Source: Bacteroidales bacterium (GTDB lineage: Bacteria; Bacteroidota; Bacteroidia; Bacteroidales; JAOZVK01). From it: a stretch of DNA of 21,915 bases. The position numbers and the translations under genes are program-made. Location: the NCBI GenBank assembly GCA_029938185.1, contig JAOZVK010000031.1:1-21915 (forward strand), given 5' to 3'. Below the pieces are notes generated by a model. It worked only from the letters and a program-made list of their open reading frames with translations. It was not told where the DNA came from and ran no database searches. How positions within the stretch are numbered: position 1 is the first letter of the stretch; every line of letters starts with the position of its first letter. Positions 6,870-14,539 of this stretch are shown in pieces.

Positions 6870-8687
6870 ATGAAAAATAAAATAAAAATAGCAAATGCTG
6901 GAGGTTTCTGGGGCGATGATTTGAATGCTTTAAAAAGACAATTAGAATATGGCGATTTAGACTATATATCAATAGATTATTTAGCCGAAATAACCATGAG
7001 TATATTGCAAAAGCAAAAATCAAGAAACTCAAAATTAGGTTATGTAACCGATTTTATTGACCAAATAGATGATGTTGCCGAACTATTGAAAGAAAAAAGT
7101 GTAAAACTATTAGTAAATGCAGGCGGAATAAACCCATTGCAATGTGGAAGAGAGGTTATAAATATTTTAAATAAAAAAAATATTAAACTAAAAGTTGCAA
7201 TTGTTGAAGGTGATAATATTACAGATGAATTGGATAATATGTATCCAAATAGTGCTGACTTTAGAAATCTTGAAACGGGTGCAGATTTTGAAAACATTAA
7301 AGACAAAATTCAAAGTGCAAATATATATCTTGGAGTTTTACCATTATTAAAAGCACTTGAAAATGACGCTGATATAATTATTGCTGGACGTGTTACTGAT
7401 ACTTCTATAACAATGGCTCCCATGATTTATGAGTTTGGATGGAAACTAAATGACTGGGATAAACTTGCTGCTGGTTTAGTTGCAGGACATGTCATTGAAT
7501 GTGGAGCACAAAGTACAGGTGGAAATTACACAGACTGGCACAAAATTGAAAACTGGGAAAATTTTGCATACCCTATAGTTGAAGTATTTCCCGATGGTAC
7601 ATTCTATTCTACAAAACACGAAAATACTGGAGGTCTTGTAAATATTGATACAATGAGAGAACAAATTTTGTATGAAATGGGCGACCCTGCATTTTATATT
7701 AGCCCTGATGTTGTTGTGGATTTTAGCACAATTCAGCTTGAAGAAGTGGAAAAAAATAGAGTTAAAGTTTTTGGTATAAAAGGTGCTCCATCAACCAAGA
7801 CTTTTAAAGTTTCGATGGCATACGAAGATGGCTACAAGGCTGTTAGTTCAATAATTATAAGTGGTGGAAATGCAATAGAAAAGGCAAAGGTTTTTGAAAA
7901 TTTATTTTGGAAACGACTAAATATTGATTTTGTTAAAAGCAATACAGAGTTTGTCGGTTTTAATTCATGTCATCAAAATCTTGTACAACAAAATACATCA
8001 AACGAAGTACTTCTAAGATTTAGTGTTTATGATTATGATAAAGCAAAAATTAGCGAATTTGGAAAAAGTGTTGCTCCTGTTATATTGAGCGGACCTCAAG
8101 GAGTTGCTGTAACAAGCGGTCGTCCCAGACCACAAACTGTTATGACCTATTGGCCTGCTTTGATTCCAAAAGATATTATAAGTTCAAACGTAAAGATTTT
8201 AGATAATTCAGGCAATATAACCGAAAGTTTTGAGATTGGTTCTCTAACAGGTTTTGAACAAGATATTGATTTTAAAAAATCGAAAAAACAAGAAAGTACA
8301 ACGCTAAATTCTAATATTGAATTTGATTTTGCTAAAGAAAAAACGCATAAACTTAAATTTGTAGATATGTGTATTGCAAGATCGGGCGATAAAGGCGATA
8401 CTGCAAACATTGGTTTGATAGCCAGAAATAATACAGTATATCAGTTTATAAAAGAGTATATTAGTGCTGATTTTATTAAAAATATGTTTTCTGATTTCTG
8501 TAAAGGTAAAGTCATAAGATTTGAACTTGACAATCTGCTTGCCCTTAATTTCTTATTAGAAGAATCGCTTGACGGAGGAGGAACAAAATCGTTAATGATT
8601 GATGCACAAGGAAAAACATATGCTGCTGCATTACTGAATCAAACAATTGATGTTCCCAAAAATGTATATGAATCTCTTGTTAATTAA
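6870..8687 (+). CDS. AtuA/DUF1446 family protein with C-terminal ferredoxin-fold domain
   Basis: A 605-residue protein of the acyclic terpene utilisation A (DUF1446) family. The N-terminal domain begins IANAGGFWGDDLNALKR (7-23) and contains DYISIDYLAEITMSIL (31-46), LLVNAGGINP (80-89), DIIIAGRVTDTSITMAPMI (168-186) and a conserved GAQSTGGNYTDW (212-223). The C-terminal domain (about 490-600) begins with the family signature CIARSGDKGDTANIGLIAR (501-519) and ends in GGGTKSLMIDAQGKTYA. In pseudomonads atuA lies with the geranyl-CoA carboxylase genes and is needed for growth on citronellol, but its reaction is not established. Relatives also lie next to Liu-type genes, so it does not by itself prove terpene use. 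ATG 6870 follows an AT-rich leader. The stop abuts a GC-rich repeat hairpin. Confidence 0.88.
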   Translation: MKNKIKIANAGGFWGDDLNALKRQLEYGDLDYISIDYLAEITMSILQKQKSRNSKLGYVTDFIDQIDDVAELLKEKSVKLLVNAGGINPLQCGREVINILNKKNIKLKVAIVEGDNITDELDNMYPNSADFRNLETGADFENIKDKIQSANIYLGVLPLLKALENDADIIIAGRVTDTSITMAPMIYEFGWKLNDWDKLAAGLVAGHVIECGAQSTGGNYTDWHKIENWENFAYPIVEVFPDGTFYSTKHENTGGLVNIDTMREQILYEMGDPAFYISPDVVVDFSTIQLEEVEKNRVKVFGIKGAPSTKTFKVSMAYEDGYKAVSSIIISGGNAIEKAKVFENLFWKRLNIDFVKSNTEFVGFNSCHQNLVQQNTSNEVLLRFSVYDYDKAKISEFGKSVAPVILSGPQGVAVTSGRPRPQTVMTYWPALIPKDIISSNVKILDNSGNITESFEIGSLTGFEQDIDFKKSKKQESTTLNSNIEFDFAKEKTHKLKFVDMCIARSGDKGDTANIGLIARNNTVYQFIKEYISADFIKNMFSDFCKGKVIRFELDNLLALNFLLEESLDGGGTKSLMIDAQGKTYAAALLNQTIDVPKNVYESLVN

Positions 8688-8742
8688 GTCCCATCGGGAC
8701 GACCTATTGATAGCCCCGTATGGAGCAAAGCGAAATGCGGGG
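8686..8742. repeat. GC-rich double-hairpin repeat after the AtuA gene
   Basis: It starts in the TAA stop with AAGTCCCATCGGGAC, a 5-bp stem GTCCC-ATC-GGGAC. GACCTATTGATAG follows, sharing GACCTATT with the main gene-end repeat. A second hairpin joins CCCCGTAT (8714-8721) and ATGCGGGG (8735-8742), 8 bp with one G-T pair. Its base composition stands out sharply from the AT-rich surroundings. It could act as a terminator or mRNA 3' stabiliser, but no T-run follows. Confidence 0.55.
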
Positions 8743-8800
8743 AGGAATGCAAGAGGCAAATCATAATAATAAAAAAATATTATAATTTACTAATCAGAAC

Positions 8801-8904
8801 ATTGAACCATTGAACCATTGAACCATTGAACCATTGTATCATTGAACCATTGAACCATTGAACCATTGAACCATTGAACCATTGAACCATTGAATAATTG
8901 AAAA
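8801..8904. repeat. Tandem array of 13 octamers (ATTGAACC)
   Basis: Thirteen consecutive 8-bp units run with no phase slip. Ten are exactly ATTGAACC. Unit 5 is ATTGTATC (8833-8840), unit 12 is ATTGAATA and unit 13 is ATTGAAAA. The array ends 22 bp before the acyl-CoA dehydrogenase ATG. The same variant units reappear at 11316-11350. Confidence 0.95.
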
Positions 8905-8926
8905 TCTAATTTAATAATAAAAAAAA

Positions 8927-10075
8927 ATGGAAAGTCCTTTTTTGAACGAACAACATAAATTAATAAGAGAAACAGTAAGAGATTTTGCAGAACGCAAAAT
9001 AAAACCAGTAGCCAAAGAGCTTGACGAAAAAGAAGAATTTTCGGAACAATTGACTAAAGAAATTGGAGAGTTAGGACTTTTTGGTATGGTAGTACCTGAA
9101 AAACTTGGTGGTCAGCAAATGGATTACCTATCATATATAATTGCAGTTGAAGAACTCGCTAGAATTGATGGTTCTCAGGCTGCAACAGTAGCTGCACACA
9201 ATTCGCTAGGTATTGGACCAATTTTAAATTTTGGCACTAAGGAACAAAAAGAAAAATATCTCCCACAATTATGTACAGGAGAGGCTCTATGGGCATTTGG
9301 TTTAACTGAACCCGATGCAGGCTCAGACTCAAGAGCGAGTAAAACAAAAGCAGTTTTAGAAGATGGCAAATGGCGAATAAATGGTTCAAAAACATTTATT
9401 ACAAATGGCTCGTCAAGACTCACAAAAGGAGCAACAGTTCAGGCTATTAGTGGTAAAAATAATGGAAGAAAAGAATTTTCCACAATATTAGTTGATATGG
9501 AAACAGCAGGTTTTACAAGCAGTACCATGCATGGAAAAATGATGTGGCGAGCGTCGAACACTTCTGAGCTTTTTTTTGATGATTGTACTGTACCCGAATC
9601 AAACATATTAGGCAAAAGAGGACAAGGCTCAAAAATAATGCTTAAAACTCTTGATAGTGGACGTTTATCAATTGCAGCAATGGGACTTGGTGCTGCTCAA
9701 GGTGCTTTTGAACTTGCTTTGAATTATGCAAAAGAAAGAAAACAATTTGGAAAGGCTATATCTAAATTTCAGATAAACTCTTTTAAACTTGCTGATATGG
9801 CTCTAAAAATTGAATTAGCCCGAAATCTACTATACAAAGCATGCTGGCTTAAAGATAATAAAAAACCTTTTTCAAAAGAAGCTGCAATGTCAAAACTATA
9901 TTGCTCCGAAATAGCAAAAGAAGTTGCAGATGAGGCTGTTCAATTACATGGCGGATATGGCTTGATGAAAGACTATGATATTGAAAGAATTTTTAGAGAC
10001 CAAAGGCTATTGCAAATTGGTGAAGGTACATCTGAAATTCAAAGATTAGTAATTTCCAGGTTAATTGGATGCTAA
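8927..10075 (+). CDS. Acyl-CoA dehydrogenase (short/medium-chain type active site)
   Basis: A 382-residue FAD flavoprotein that makes a trans-2-enoyl-CoA from an acyl-CoA and passes electrons to ETF. AFGLTEPDAGSDSRA (123-137) is the first family signature and LHGGYGLMKDYDIERIFRDQ (340-359) the second. The catalytic base is expected at E366 in QIGEGTSEIQR, as in short- and medium-chain enzymes. Isovaleryl-CoA dehydrogenases instead use a glutamate in the LDLER helix; that site is G245 here (LDSGR). Position last in the block suggests that it feeds the carboxylase, but the active-site type speaks against a classic LiuA. An AtuD-like or general acyl-CoA role remains open. ATG 8927 starts just after the octamer array. 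Confidence 0.92.
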   Translation: MESPFLNEQHKLIRETVRDFAERKIKPVAKELDEKEEFSEQLTKEIGELGLFGMVVPEKLGGQQMDYLSYIIAVEELARIDGSQAATVAAHNSLGIGPILNFGTKEQKEKYLPQLCTGEALWAFGLTEPDAGSDSRASKTKAVLEDGKWRINGSKTFITNGSSRLTKGATVQAISGKNNGRKEFSTILVDMETAGFTSSTMHGKMMWRASNTSELFFDDCTVPESNILGKRGQGSKIMLKTLDSGRLSIAAMGLGAAQGAFELALNYAKERKQFGKAISKFQINSFKLADMALKIELARNLLYKACWLKDNKKPFSKEAAMSKLYCSEIAKEVADEAVQLHGGYGLMKDYDIERIFRDQRLLQIGEGTSEIQRLVISRLIGC

Positions 10076-10194
10076 TTTTGTACAATAATTACATGTATTT
10101 TATAATTTTATATTTTAAATTAAATTTATTTTAATCTGTAAAGTGCATATTATCTGAATAATATATATATATTATTATTTATATTCAATTTAAA

Positions 10195-10227
10195 TTTGTA
10201 AGTGAAACATTTTTTTTATTAGATTTG
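10195..10227 (+). promoter_or_regulatory. Candidate Bacteroidota promoter for the lipoprotein pair
   Basis: TTTG (10195-10198) and TAGATTTG (10220-10227) are separated by 21 bp, matching the -33 and -7 consensus. The ATG of the first lipoprotein is 41 bp downstream. This is the best-matched promoter in the window. Confidence 0.6.
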
Positions 10228-10268
10228 CACACTAAATTTATTTAAAACAAAACTTAAAATTGAGTATT

Positions 10269-10484
10269 ATGAAAAAAATTAAATTATTTTTAATTGCTTT
10301 TGCTGTAACTGGTTTAATGTTTACTTATTCGTGTGGAGGTGGTTCAACTACTGACGAAACTGAAACTGAGGAAGTTAAAACCGAAGAAATGAAAACTGAG
10401 GAAACTAAAACCGAAGAAATGAACGTTGAAACCAAAGACTCAACTAATGTTGAGATTGAAAAAGACTCAACAAAAACTGACTAA
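10269..10484 (+). CDS. Small lipoprotein with KTEEM repeats
   Basis: From ATG 10269 this gives 71 residues; an in-frame TTG nine bases earlier (10260) is less likely. The N-terminus MKKIKLFLIAFAVTGLMFTY is a signal peptide, and SC at 21-22 followed by GGGS is a lipobox, so C22 would be lipidated and the GGG stretch may favour surface export. The remainder is a charged low-complexity tail of four five-residue units (TEEV, KTEEM, KTEET, KTEEM) and then a D/K/S/T-rich end with no predicted fold. Its signal peptide resembles that of the next gene (shared KIKLFL), which starts 2 bp after this stop, so the pair is co-transcribed and probably arose by duplication of the leader. Function is unknown. 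Confidence 0.75.
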   Translation: MKKIKLFLIAFAVTGLMFTYSCGGGSTTDETETEEVKTEEMKTEETKTEEMNVETKDSTNVEIEKDSTKTD

Positions 10485-10486
10485 GT

Positions 10487-10792
10487 ATGAATAAGATTAA
10501 ATTATTTCTATTTATTTCGGTTATTTCTTTTTTTTGTATTATTTCATGTAATAGTGAAGCTGATAAAACTTTAACTACTAAAGAGGATAGCGTTGAAGTT
10601 AAGACAGATGACATTAAAAAAAATGAAACCGAAGTAAATAAAAAAGACTCTTTAAAAACTGAAAAGTTAGGTAAAGAATATACTGCAAAATATATTTGTC
10701 CAGACCATTGCAAAGATAGTGGAAGTGACAAAGAGGGGGAATGCCCAAATTGTGGTATGGAATATATTGAAAATCCTAATTTTACGAAATAA
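10487..10792 (+). CDS. Lipoprotein with heavy-metal-binding (HMBD-type) domain
   Basis: A 101-residue lipoprotein. The signal peptide is MNKIKLFLFISVISFFCIIS with lipobox Cys21. A charged, probably disordered linker occupies 22-65. The C-terminal domain YICPDHCKDSG...GECPNCGMEYI (69-93) matches the heavy-metal-binding domain usually written YxCPMHP...GxCPxCGM, which is found at the N-termini of copper ATPases and in efflux-associated proteins. Candidate ligands are C71, H74, C75, C86, C89 and M91. The usual proline after H74 is a cysteine here. It is translationally close to the preceding lipoprotein. Binding or sensing of copper or a similar ion in the envelope is inferred. The stop is followed by a degenerate copy of the gene-end repeat. 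Confidence 0.8.
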   Translation: MNKIKLFLFISVISFFCIISCNSEADKTLTTKEDSVEVKTDDIKKNETEVNKKDSLKTEKLGKEYTAKYICPDHCKDSGSDKEGECPNCGMEYIENPNFTK

Positions 10793-10809
10793 GGACTTCA
10801 ACATATTTG
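10791..10809 (-). repeat. Degenerate gene-end repeat after the metal-binding lipoprotein
   Basis: AAGGACTTCAACATATTTG starts within the TAA stop and differs from AAGGTCTTCGACCTATTTA at only a few positions. The stem is no longer intact. Confidence 0.45.
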
Positions 10810-10912
10810 CTTTTTCTTATAAAGTACAAGCTATATTTTATTGAATAAACTTTATGCAAAATAGATGAGAGTAACTATCTTAATTACTTCTGCAATTATT
10901 GTTTATGAAATT

Positions 10913-10952
10913 AAGCCAAAAATGGATTTATAAGCCATTTTTGGCTTTTTTT
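10913..10952 (+). terminator. Rho-independent terminator for the lipoprotein pair
   Basis: AAGCCAAAAATGG and CCATTTTTGGCTT form a perfect 13-bp stem with a 9-nt loop, followed by a run of T to 10952. It lies about 120 bp after the second lipoprotein stop. Confidence 0.85.
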
Positions 10953-11385
10953 AATTTATTGCTATTATTGTTAGTTTTTTTAACCTTTTACATTGCTTAC
11001 GTCTAATAATTCTACTATTGTTGATTTTCAATCAACTAAAAAGAAGAACTTTATTGTTTATTAAACTTTCATACATAATATTTTCATTAAATATATTGAA
11101 AACCTTAATAGTAAAGTAGAAATACAATAAAATAATTAAGTTTTTGTTATATTATATATAAACACAACTACAAAAAATAATATTCATTTTTAATTAAGCT
11201 TGTTGTCTGAAAGATAATTAATTACATATTATAGATAAGTAACATTATATTTAATTATACTCTAAACGGTTATAGTTTCAACATTAACAAACTGTTATTA
11301 ATTATTAATCAAAGTATTGTACCGTTGTATCATTGAATAATTGTACCATTTATAATATAAAAAGCTTACTCATAAACCATATTGT
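10953..11385. other. AT-rich spacer without a recognisable gene
   Basis: It contains a possible remnant of the repeat arm (CATTGCTTACGTCTAATAAT, near 10990), a 7-bp hairpin GTTGATT-TTC-AATCAAC at 11020-11036, and degenerate octamers at 11316-11350. No ORF of useful length and no clear TAnnTTTG promoter before the next gene were seen. Confidence 0.5.
11316..11350. repeat. Degenerate octamer array related to 8801-8904
   Basis: Consecutive units ATTGTACC, GTTGTATC, ATTGAATA, ATTGTACC, ATT. The second and third differ from, or equal, variant units of the larger array by at most one base. It ends 35 bp before the ATG at 11386. Confidence 0.65.
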
Positions 11386-13167
11386 ATGAAAAAAATTATT
11401 ATTATATCTTTTCTAATCAGTATTTTAAGTTTTGATACATACTCTCAAAGATACATGTCGAGTTTGACTGTCAAAATTTGGAATAATTCTTTCTTTACTG
11501 CCAAAATAGGAAATAATTTTTTTAAAACTCCTACAAATAAGCTTAAAATGAATAAATTAGAGCCAGGTAGGTATGAAATTGAAATATATCAAAAGAGTTT
11601 TAATTATTATGGAACTAACAATCAGTTGGTATACAAAGGAATAGTTGATATACCTAACTCATCGCATGTTGTTGCAAAACTTGACAGATTTAAAGCACTA
11701 AAATTAATTATTAAAAATAAAACAGTACATACTGGTAAAAACGATTTTAATTTCAAAAAATTAAAACACAAAATAAGAAGCTTATACTCGGATAATGATA
11801 AGCTTAGAAAAGCTAAAAATGCTATTAAGAAGCATAATTTCAACTCGTATCAAATTTATGAAATAATGCTTTTGTTTTATTCTGATAATGTAAGACTAAA
11901 ATTTGCTAAATATGCTTATGATTATTGTACTGATACTGAAAAATATAATGTTGTAAATTCGGCTCTAACAAGAAGAAGTATAAGAGAACTAAGATTATAT
12001 TTATCAAATAATAATAATGATTACAACAATTTTAATATTAAAACATTAAAACAGAAAATAAGACACAAAACAAGCGATAAAGATAAACTTATAACAGCAA
12101 AAAATGAAATTACATCTCATAAATTAAGTTCTAACACAATTTATGAAATTGCAATGTTATTTGGCTTTGAATCAACTCGTCTCGAATTTATTAAAGATGC
12201 ATACAATAATTGTAATGATAAACATAACTACAAAATTATGTACAATGCATTCGAAAATAATAGAAATATCAATGATTTAAAAAGCTTTATAAATTCAAAA
12301 AATAATTATAATAAGCCTTCAAATTTTTATAGTTTAAAACAAAAAATAAATTCAGAATATGACGAACAAAACAAACTGGCGATAGCTAAAAATTGGATAA
12401 CTACTAAAAAATTAGCTGCTACTCAAATATATGAGCTTTTAATGTTATTTTCGTATGAAACAACTCGCTTAGACTTTGCCAAATATGCATATGATTATTG
12501 TAGTGATACTGACAACTATAGTTATTTAAATAAAGCTTTTTCTAATAGTAGAAATATTAACGAATTAAATAATTATATCAGTGCTAAACATATTAAACCA
12601 CAAAAATTTAATATCGAAAACTTAAAAAATAGAATTAAACGTAAATCGTCAGATGTTGATAAACTAACATTAGCTAAAAACGAAATCAATTCTCAAAAAA
12701 TTAGTTCAAATGATGTTTATGAAATCTTGCTTTTATTTAACAAAGATGAATATAAATTTGAATTTGCCAAATATGCATATAATTTTTGTTATGATAAAAA
12801 AAGATACTATATTGTAAAAGATGCATTTAGCAATCAAGAATATAAAGATAATTTTAATGTTTTTATGAATGGTGGTAAAACTAAAAATAATGTAAATATT
12901 GAGCAAGTAAAAGAACAAATTAAAATTATATCTTTTGAGAGTGATAAGCTCAAAACTGCTAAAACGATAGCATCTACAAGTAAAATCTCATCAAGTGATA
13001 TTTATGAAATTATGAAACTTTTTTCATTTGAAAGTACAAAGCTTAATTATGCCAAATATGCATATGATTATTGTATTGACAAACAAAGCTACCATATAGT
13101 AAACAAGGGTTTTACTTTTAATAATAGCAAAATAGAATTAAATAATTATATTTTACGAAAACGATAA
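11386..13167 (+). CDS. Secreted protein with five tandem DUF4476 repeats
   Basis: A 593-residue protein. MKKIIIISFLISILSFDTYS is a signal peptide cleaved before QRY, so it is exported. Residues 24-110 form a beta-rich domain (SLTVKIWNNSFF, then LEPGRYEIEIYQ), like the N-terminal domain that usually precedes DUF4476. Five repeats follow at about 121-208, 214-303, 313-401, 408-495 and 503-591. Each has the pattern LKxxI...DKLxxAKN...IYEIxxLF...RLxFAKYAYDYCxD...Y...AF...ELxxYI. A Cys is conserved in the YDYC segment of all five. Most DUF4476 proteins carry one repeat, so five is notable. The domain's function is unknown; a helical scaffold or binding role is only a guess. The stop is fused to a repeat copy that runs up to the next gene. 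Confidence 0.85.
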   Translation: MKKIIIISFLISILSFDTYSQRYMSSLTVKIWNNSFFTAKIGNNFFKTPTNKLKMNKLEPGRYEIEIYQKSFNYYGTNNQLVYKGIVDIPNSSHVVAKLDRFKALKLIIKNKTVHTGKNDFNFKKLKHKIRSLYSDNDKLRKAKNAIKKHNFNSYQIYEIMLLFYSDNVRLKFAKYAYDYCTDTEKYNVVNSALTRRSIRELRLYLSNNNNDYNNFNIKTLKQKIRHKTSDKDKLITAKNEITSHKLSSNTIYEIAMLFGFESTRLEFIKDAYNNCNDKHNYKIMYNAFENNRNINDLKSFINSKNNYNKPSNFYSLKQKINSEYDEQNKLAIAKNWITTKKLAATQIYELLMLFSYETTRLDFAKYAYDYCSDTDNYSYLNKAFSNSRNINELNNYISAKHIKPQKFNIENLKNRIKRKSSDVDKLTLAKNEINSQKISSNDVYEILLLFNKDEYKFEFAKYAYNFCYDKKRYYIVKDAFSNQEYKDNFNVFMNGGKTKNNVNIEQVKEQIKIISFESDKLKTAKTIASTSKISSSDIYEIMKLFSFESTKLNYAKYAYDYCIDKQSYHIVNKGFTFNNSKIELNNYILRKR

Positions 13168-13195
13168 GGTCTTTTATCTATTTAATGCTACTTAC
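13166..13195 (-). repeat. Gene-bracketing repeat between the DUF4476 gene and the methyltransferase
   Basis: AAGGTCTTTTATCTATTTAA and then TGCTACTTAC begin in the TAA stop and fill nearly the whole 31-bp spacer; the next ATG is at 13199. The stem is partly lost. Confidence 0.65.
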
Positions 13196-13198
13196 AGT

Positions 13199-13963
13199 AT
13201 GATAAGTAAAGCTAAAGAAAAACTAATTAAATCATTAAACATCAAAAAATATAGAGATAAATATAACTATTTTTATATTGAAGGTGAAAAAATGTTAGAT
13301 GATATTTTAGATTCATCTCTAAATGTTAAAACTGTTTTTGTAACAAAAGAACTAATCAACAAATATAATAATATTAGTGACGTTATTGAAGTTACAGATA
13401 ATGAATTGAGTAGAATAAGTTCTTTAGTTACACATAGAAATGTACTAGCAATTATTGAAAAACCAAAAAATGTTATTGCTAAAAATGAAATATATAATTC
13501 ATTATCTATTTTGCTAGACAAAGTTCAAAATCCTGGTAATATTGGTACAATTATTAGAACCGCAAATTGGTTTGGAATTAAAAATGTATTTTGCTCATCA
13601 GATAGTGCTGATATATACAGCCCTAAAGCAATTCAAGCTACAATGGGAGCAATTTCAAATGTAAATGTACATTATGTTAATATAGTCGATTTTTTAGAAT
13701 CATTTTCTAAAAATAAAAAATTTATAATATCAGGTTCTTTTCTTGAAGGAGAAAATATTTATAAAACCAAACTGACTAGAACAGGTATTATTATAATGGG
13801 AAACGAAGGAAATGGAATAAGCAAACAATGTGAAAAATATGTAAACAAAAAAATATATATTCCTAACTATCCTTTAGATAATAAATTAACAGATTCGCTT
13901 AATGTATCAATTGCAACAGCGATTATTTGCTCAGAATATAGAGCAAGTTTATTAAGAAATTAA
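13199..13963 (+). CDS. SpoU/TrmH-family RNA 2'-O-ribose methyltransferase
   Basis: A 254-residue SPOUT methyltransferase that would methylate a ribose in tRNA or rRNA with S-adenosylmethionine. Residues 1-90 are the substrate-binding N-terminal domain common to the RlmB/TrmH-like branch (FYIEGEKMLDDIL, 25-37). The knotted catalytic domain has motif 1 LDKVQNPGNIGTIIRTA (106-122, with R120), motif 2 IIMGNEGNGIS (198-208) and motif 3 DSLNVSIATAI (232-242). Length is normal for the family. The exact RNA target cannot be told from the sequence. It follows the DUF4476 gene after 31 bp and may share its transcript, but has no functional link to it. Confidence 0.92.
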   Translation: MISKAKEKLIKSLNIKKYRDKYNYFYIEGEKMLDDILDSSLNVKTVFVTKELINKYNNISDVIEVTDNELSRISSLVTHRNVLAIIEKPKNVIAKNEIYNSLSILLDKVQNPGNIGTIIRTANWFGIKNVFCSSDSADIYSPKAIQATMGAISNVNVHYVNIVDFLESFSKNKKFIISGSFLEGENIYKTKLTRTGIIIMGNEGNGISKQCEKYVNKKIYIPNYPLDNKLTDSLNVSIATAIICSEYRASLLRN

Positions 13964-14046
13964 TTCTAATACAATCATGCGTAAATATCAATAATTCATA
14001 ATATAATTTATTTTTTGAATTTATATATATTTACATTAGTTTTATG

Positions 14047-14402
14047 TTAATTCTACTTTACGAGCTTAAAATATGTTAAAAATCAAAGTATTAAAACATT
14101 TTATATATAGTATTGATTAATTTTACATAGCTTGAGTTGAAGCTGAGTCTGCGAATTATTCGATTTTTTCAACACCGATTTCGACTTTGCGGTTATTGAG
14201 TCAAAATGCAATCTACATGTTCTATTTCGTAGGCTGAACGGAACAGAAATCATTGTTTCTTAATATATTAAGATTTTAATTTCGCTCAATCTTAAAATTT
14301 AGAATTTTGGTTCAAGTTTACTCAATCTACATAAATAATTTTTGAATTAAATATTTAATATCTTTATTATCAAACGTTTTAAACTTCGTAAAGTAGAATT
14401 AA
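14047..14402. mobile_element. Non-coding element with about 20-bp terminal inverted repeats and TTAA edges
   Basis: TTAATTCTACTTTACGAG (from 14047) pairs with CTTCGTAAAGTAGAATTAA (to 14402), 16 bp perfect and then imperfect into TTAAAA/TTTTAA. If the outer TTAA is a target duplication, the element is 14051-14398 (348 bp). The interior is less AT-rich than its flanks and carries a small hairpin AAGATT...AATCTT near 14270-14295, but no ORF. It fills most of the 576-bp spacer 13964-14539. Its right end overlaps the start of a 105-bp copy of the main repeat. Confidence 0.5.
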
Positions 14403-14504
14403 GTAGTCTTACAAAAATTTTTTGTTACTTAATTTTTGTTAAACTGCATATTATTTAGAGTATTAATAGAGTGCGCAAGCAACATTAAATAGGTCGATGA
14501 CCTT
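14400..14504 (+). repeat. Full copy of the gene-bracketing repeat before the barrel gene
   Basis: 105 bp from TAAGTAGTCTTACAAAAA to the hairpin AGGTC-GAT-GACCT (14491-14503), with GAGTGCGCAAGCAACATTAA inside. It ends 35 nt before the ATG at 14540. Confidence 0.8.
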
Positions 14505-14539
14505 AAATACATTAATTATAAATTAATAAAACTTTTATT

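Noticed and set aside
8801..8904. CRISPR array
   Set aside because: The units are only 8 bp with no spacers, and there are no cas genes nearby.
8927..10075. Naming the dehydrogenase isovaleryl-CoA dehydrogenase from context
   Set aside because: The catalytic glutamate is at the short/medium-chain position and the isovaleryl-type site is glycine.
10865..10933. 22-residue ORF before the terminator at 10913
   Set aside because: It runs into the terminator stem and has no support beyond an ATG.
14130..14340. Possible decayed gene in the less AT-rich centre of the second TIR element
   Set aside because: No frame stays open for a useful length on either strand and no protein similarity is apparent.
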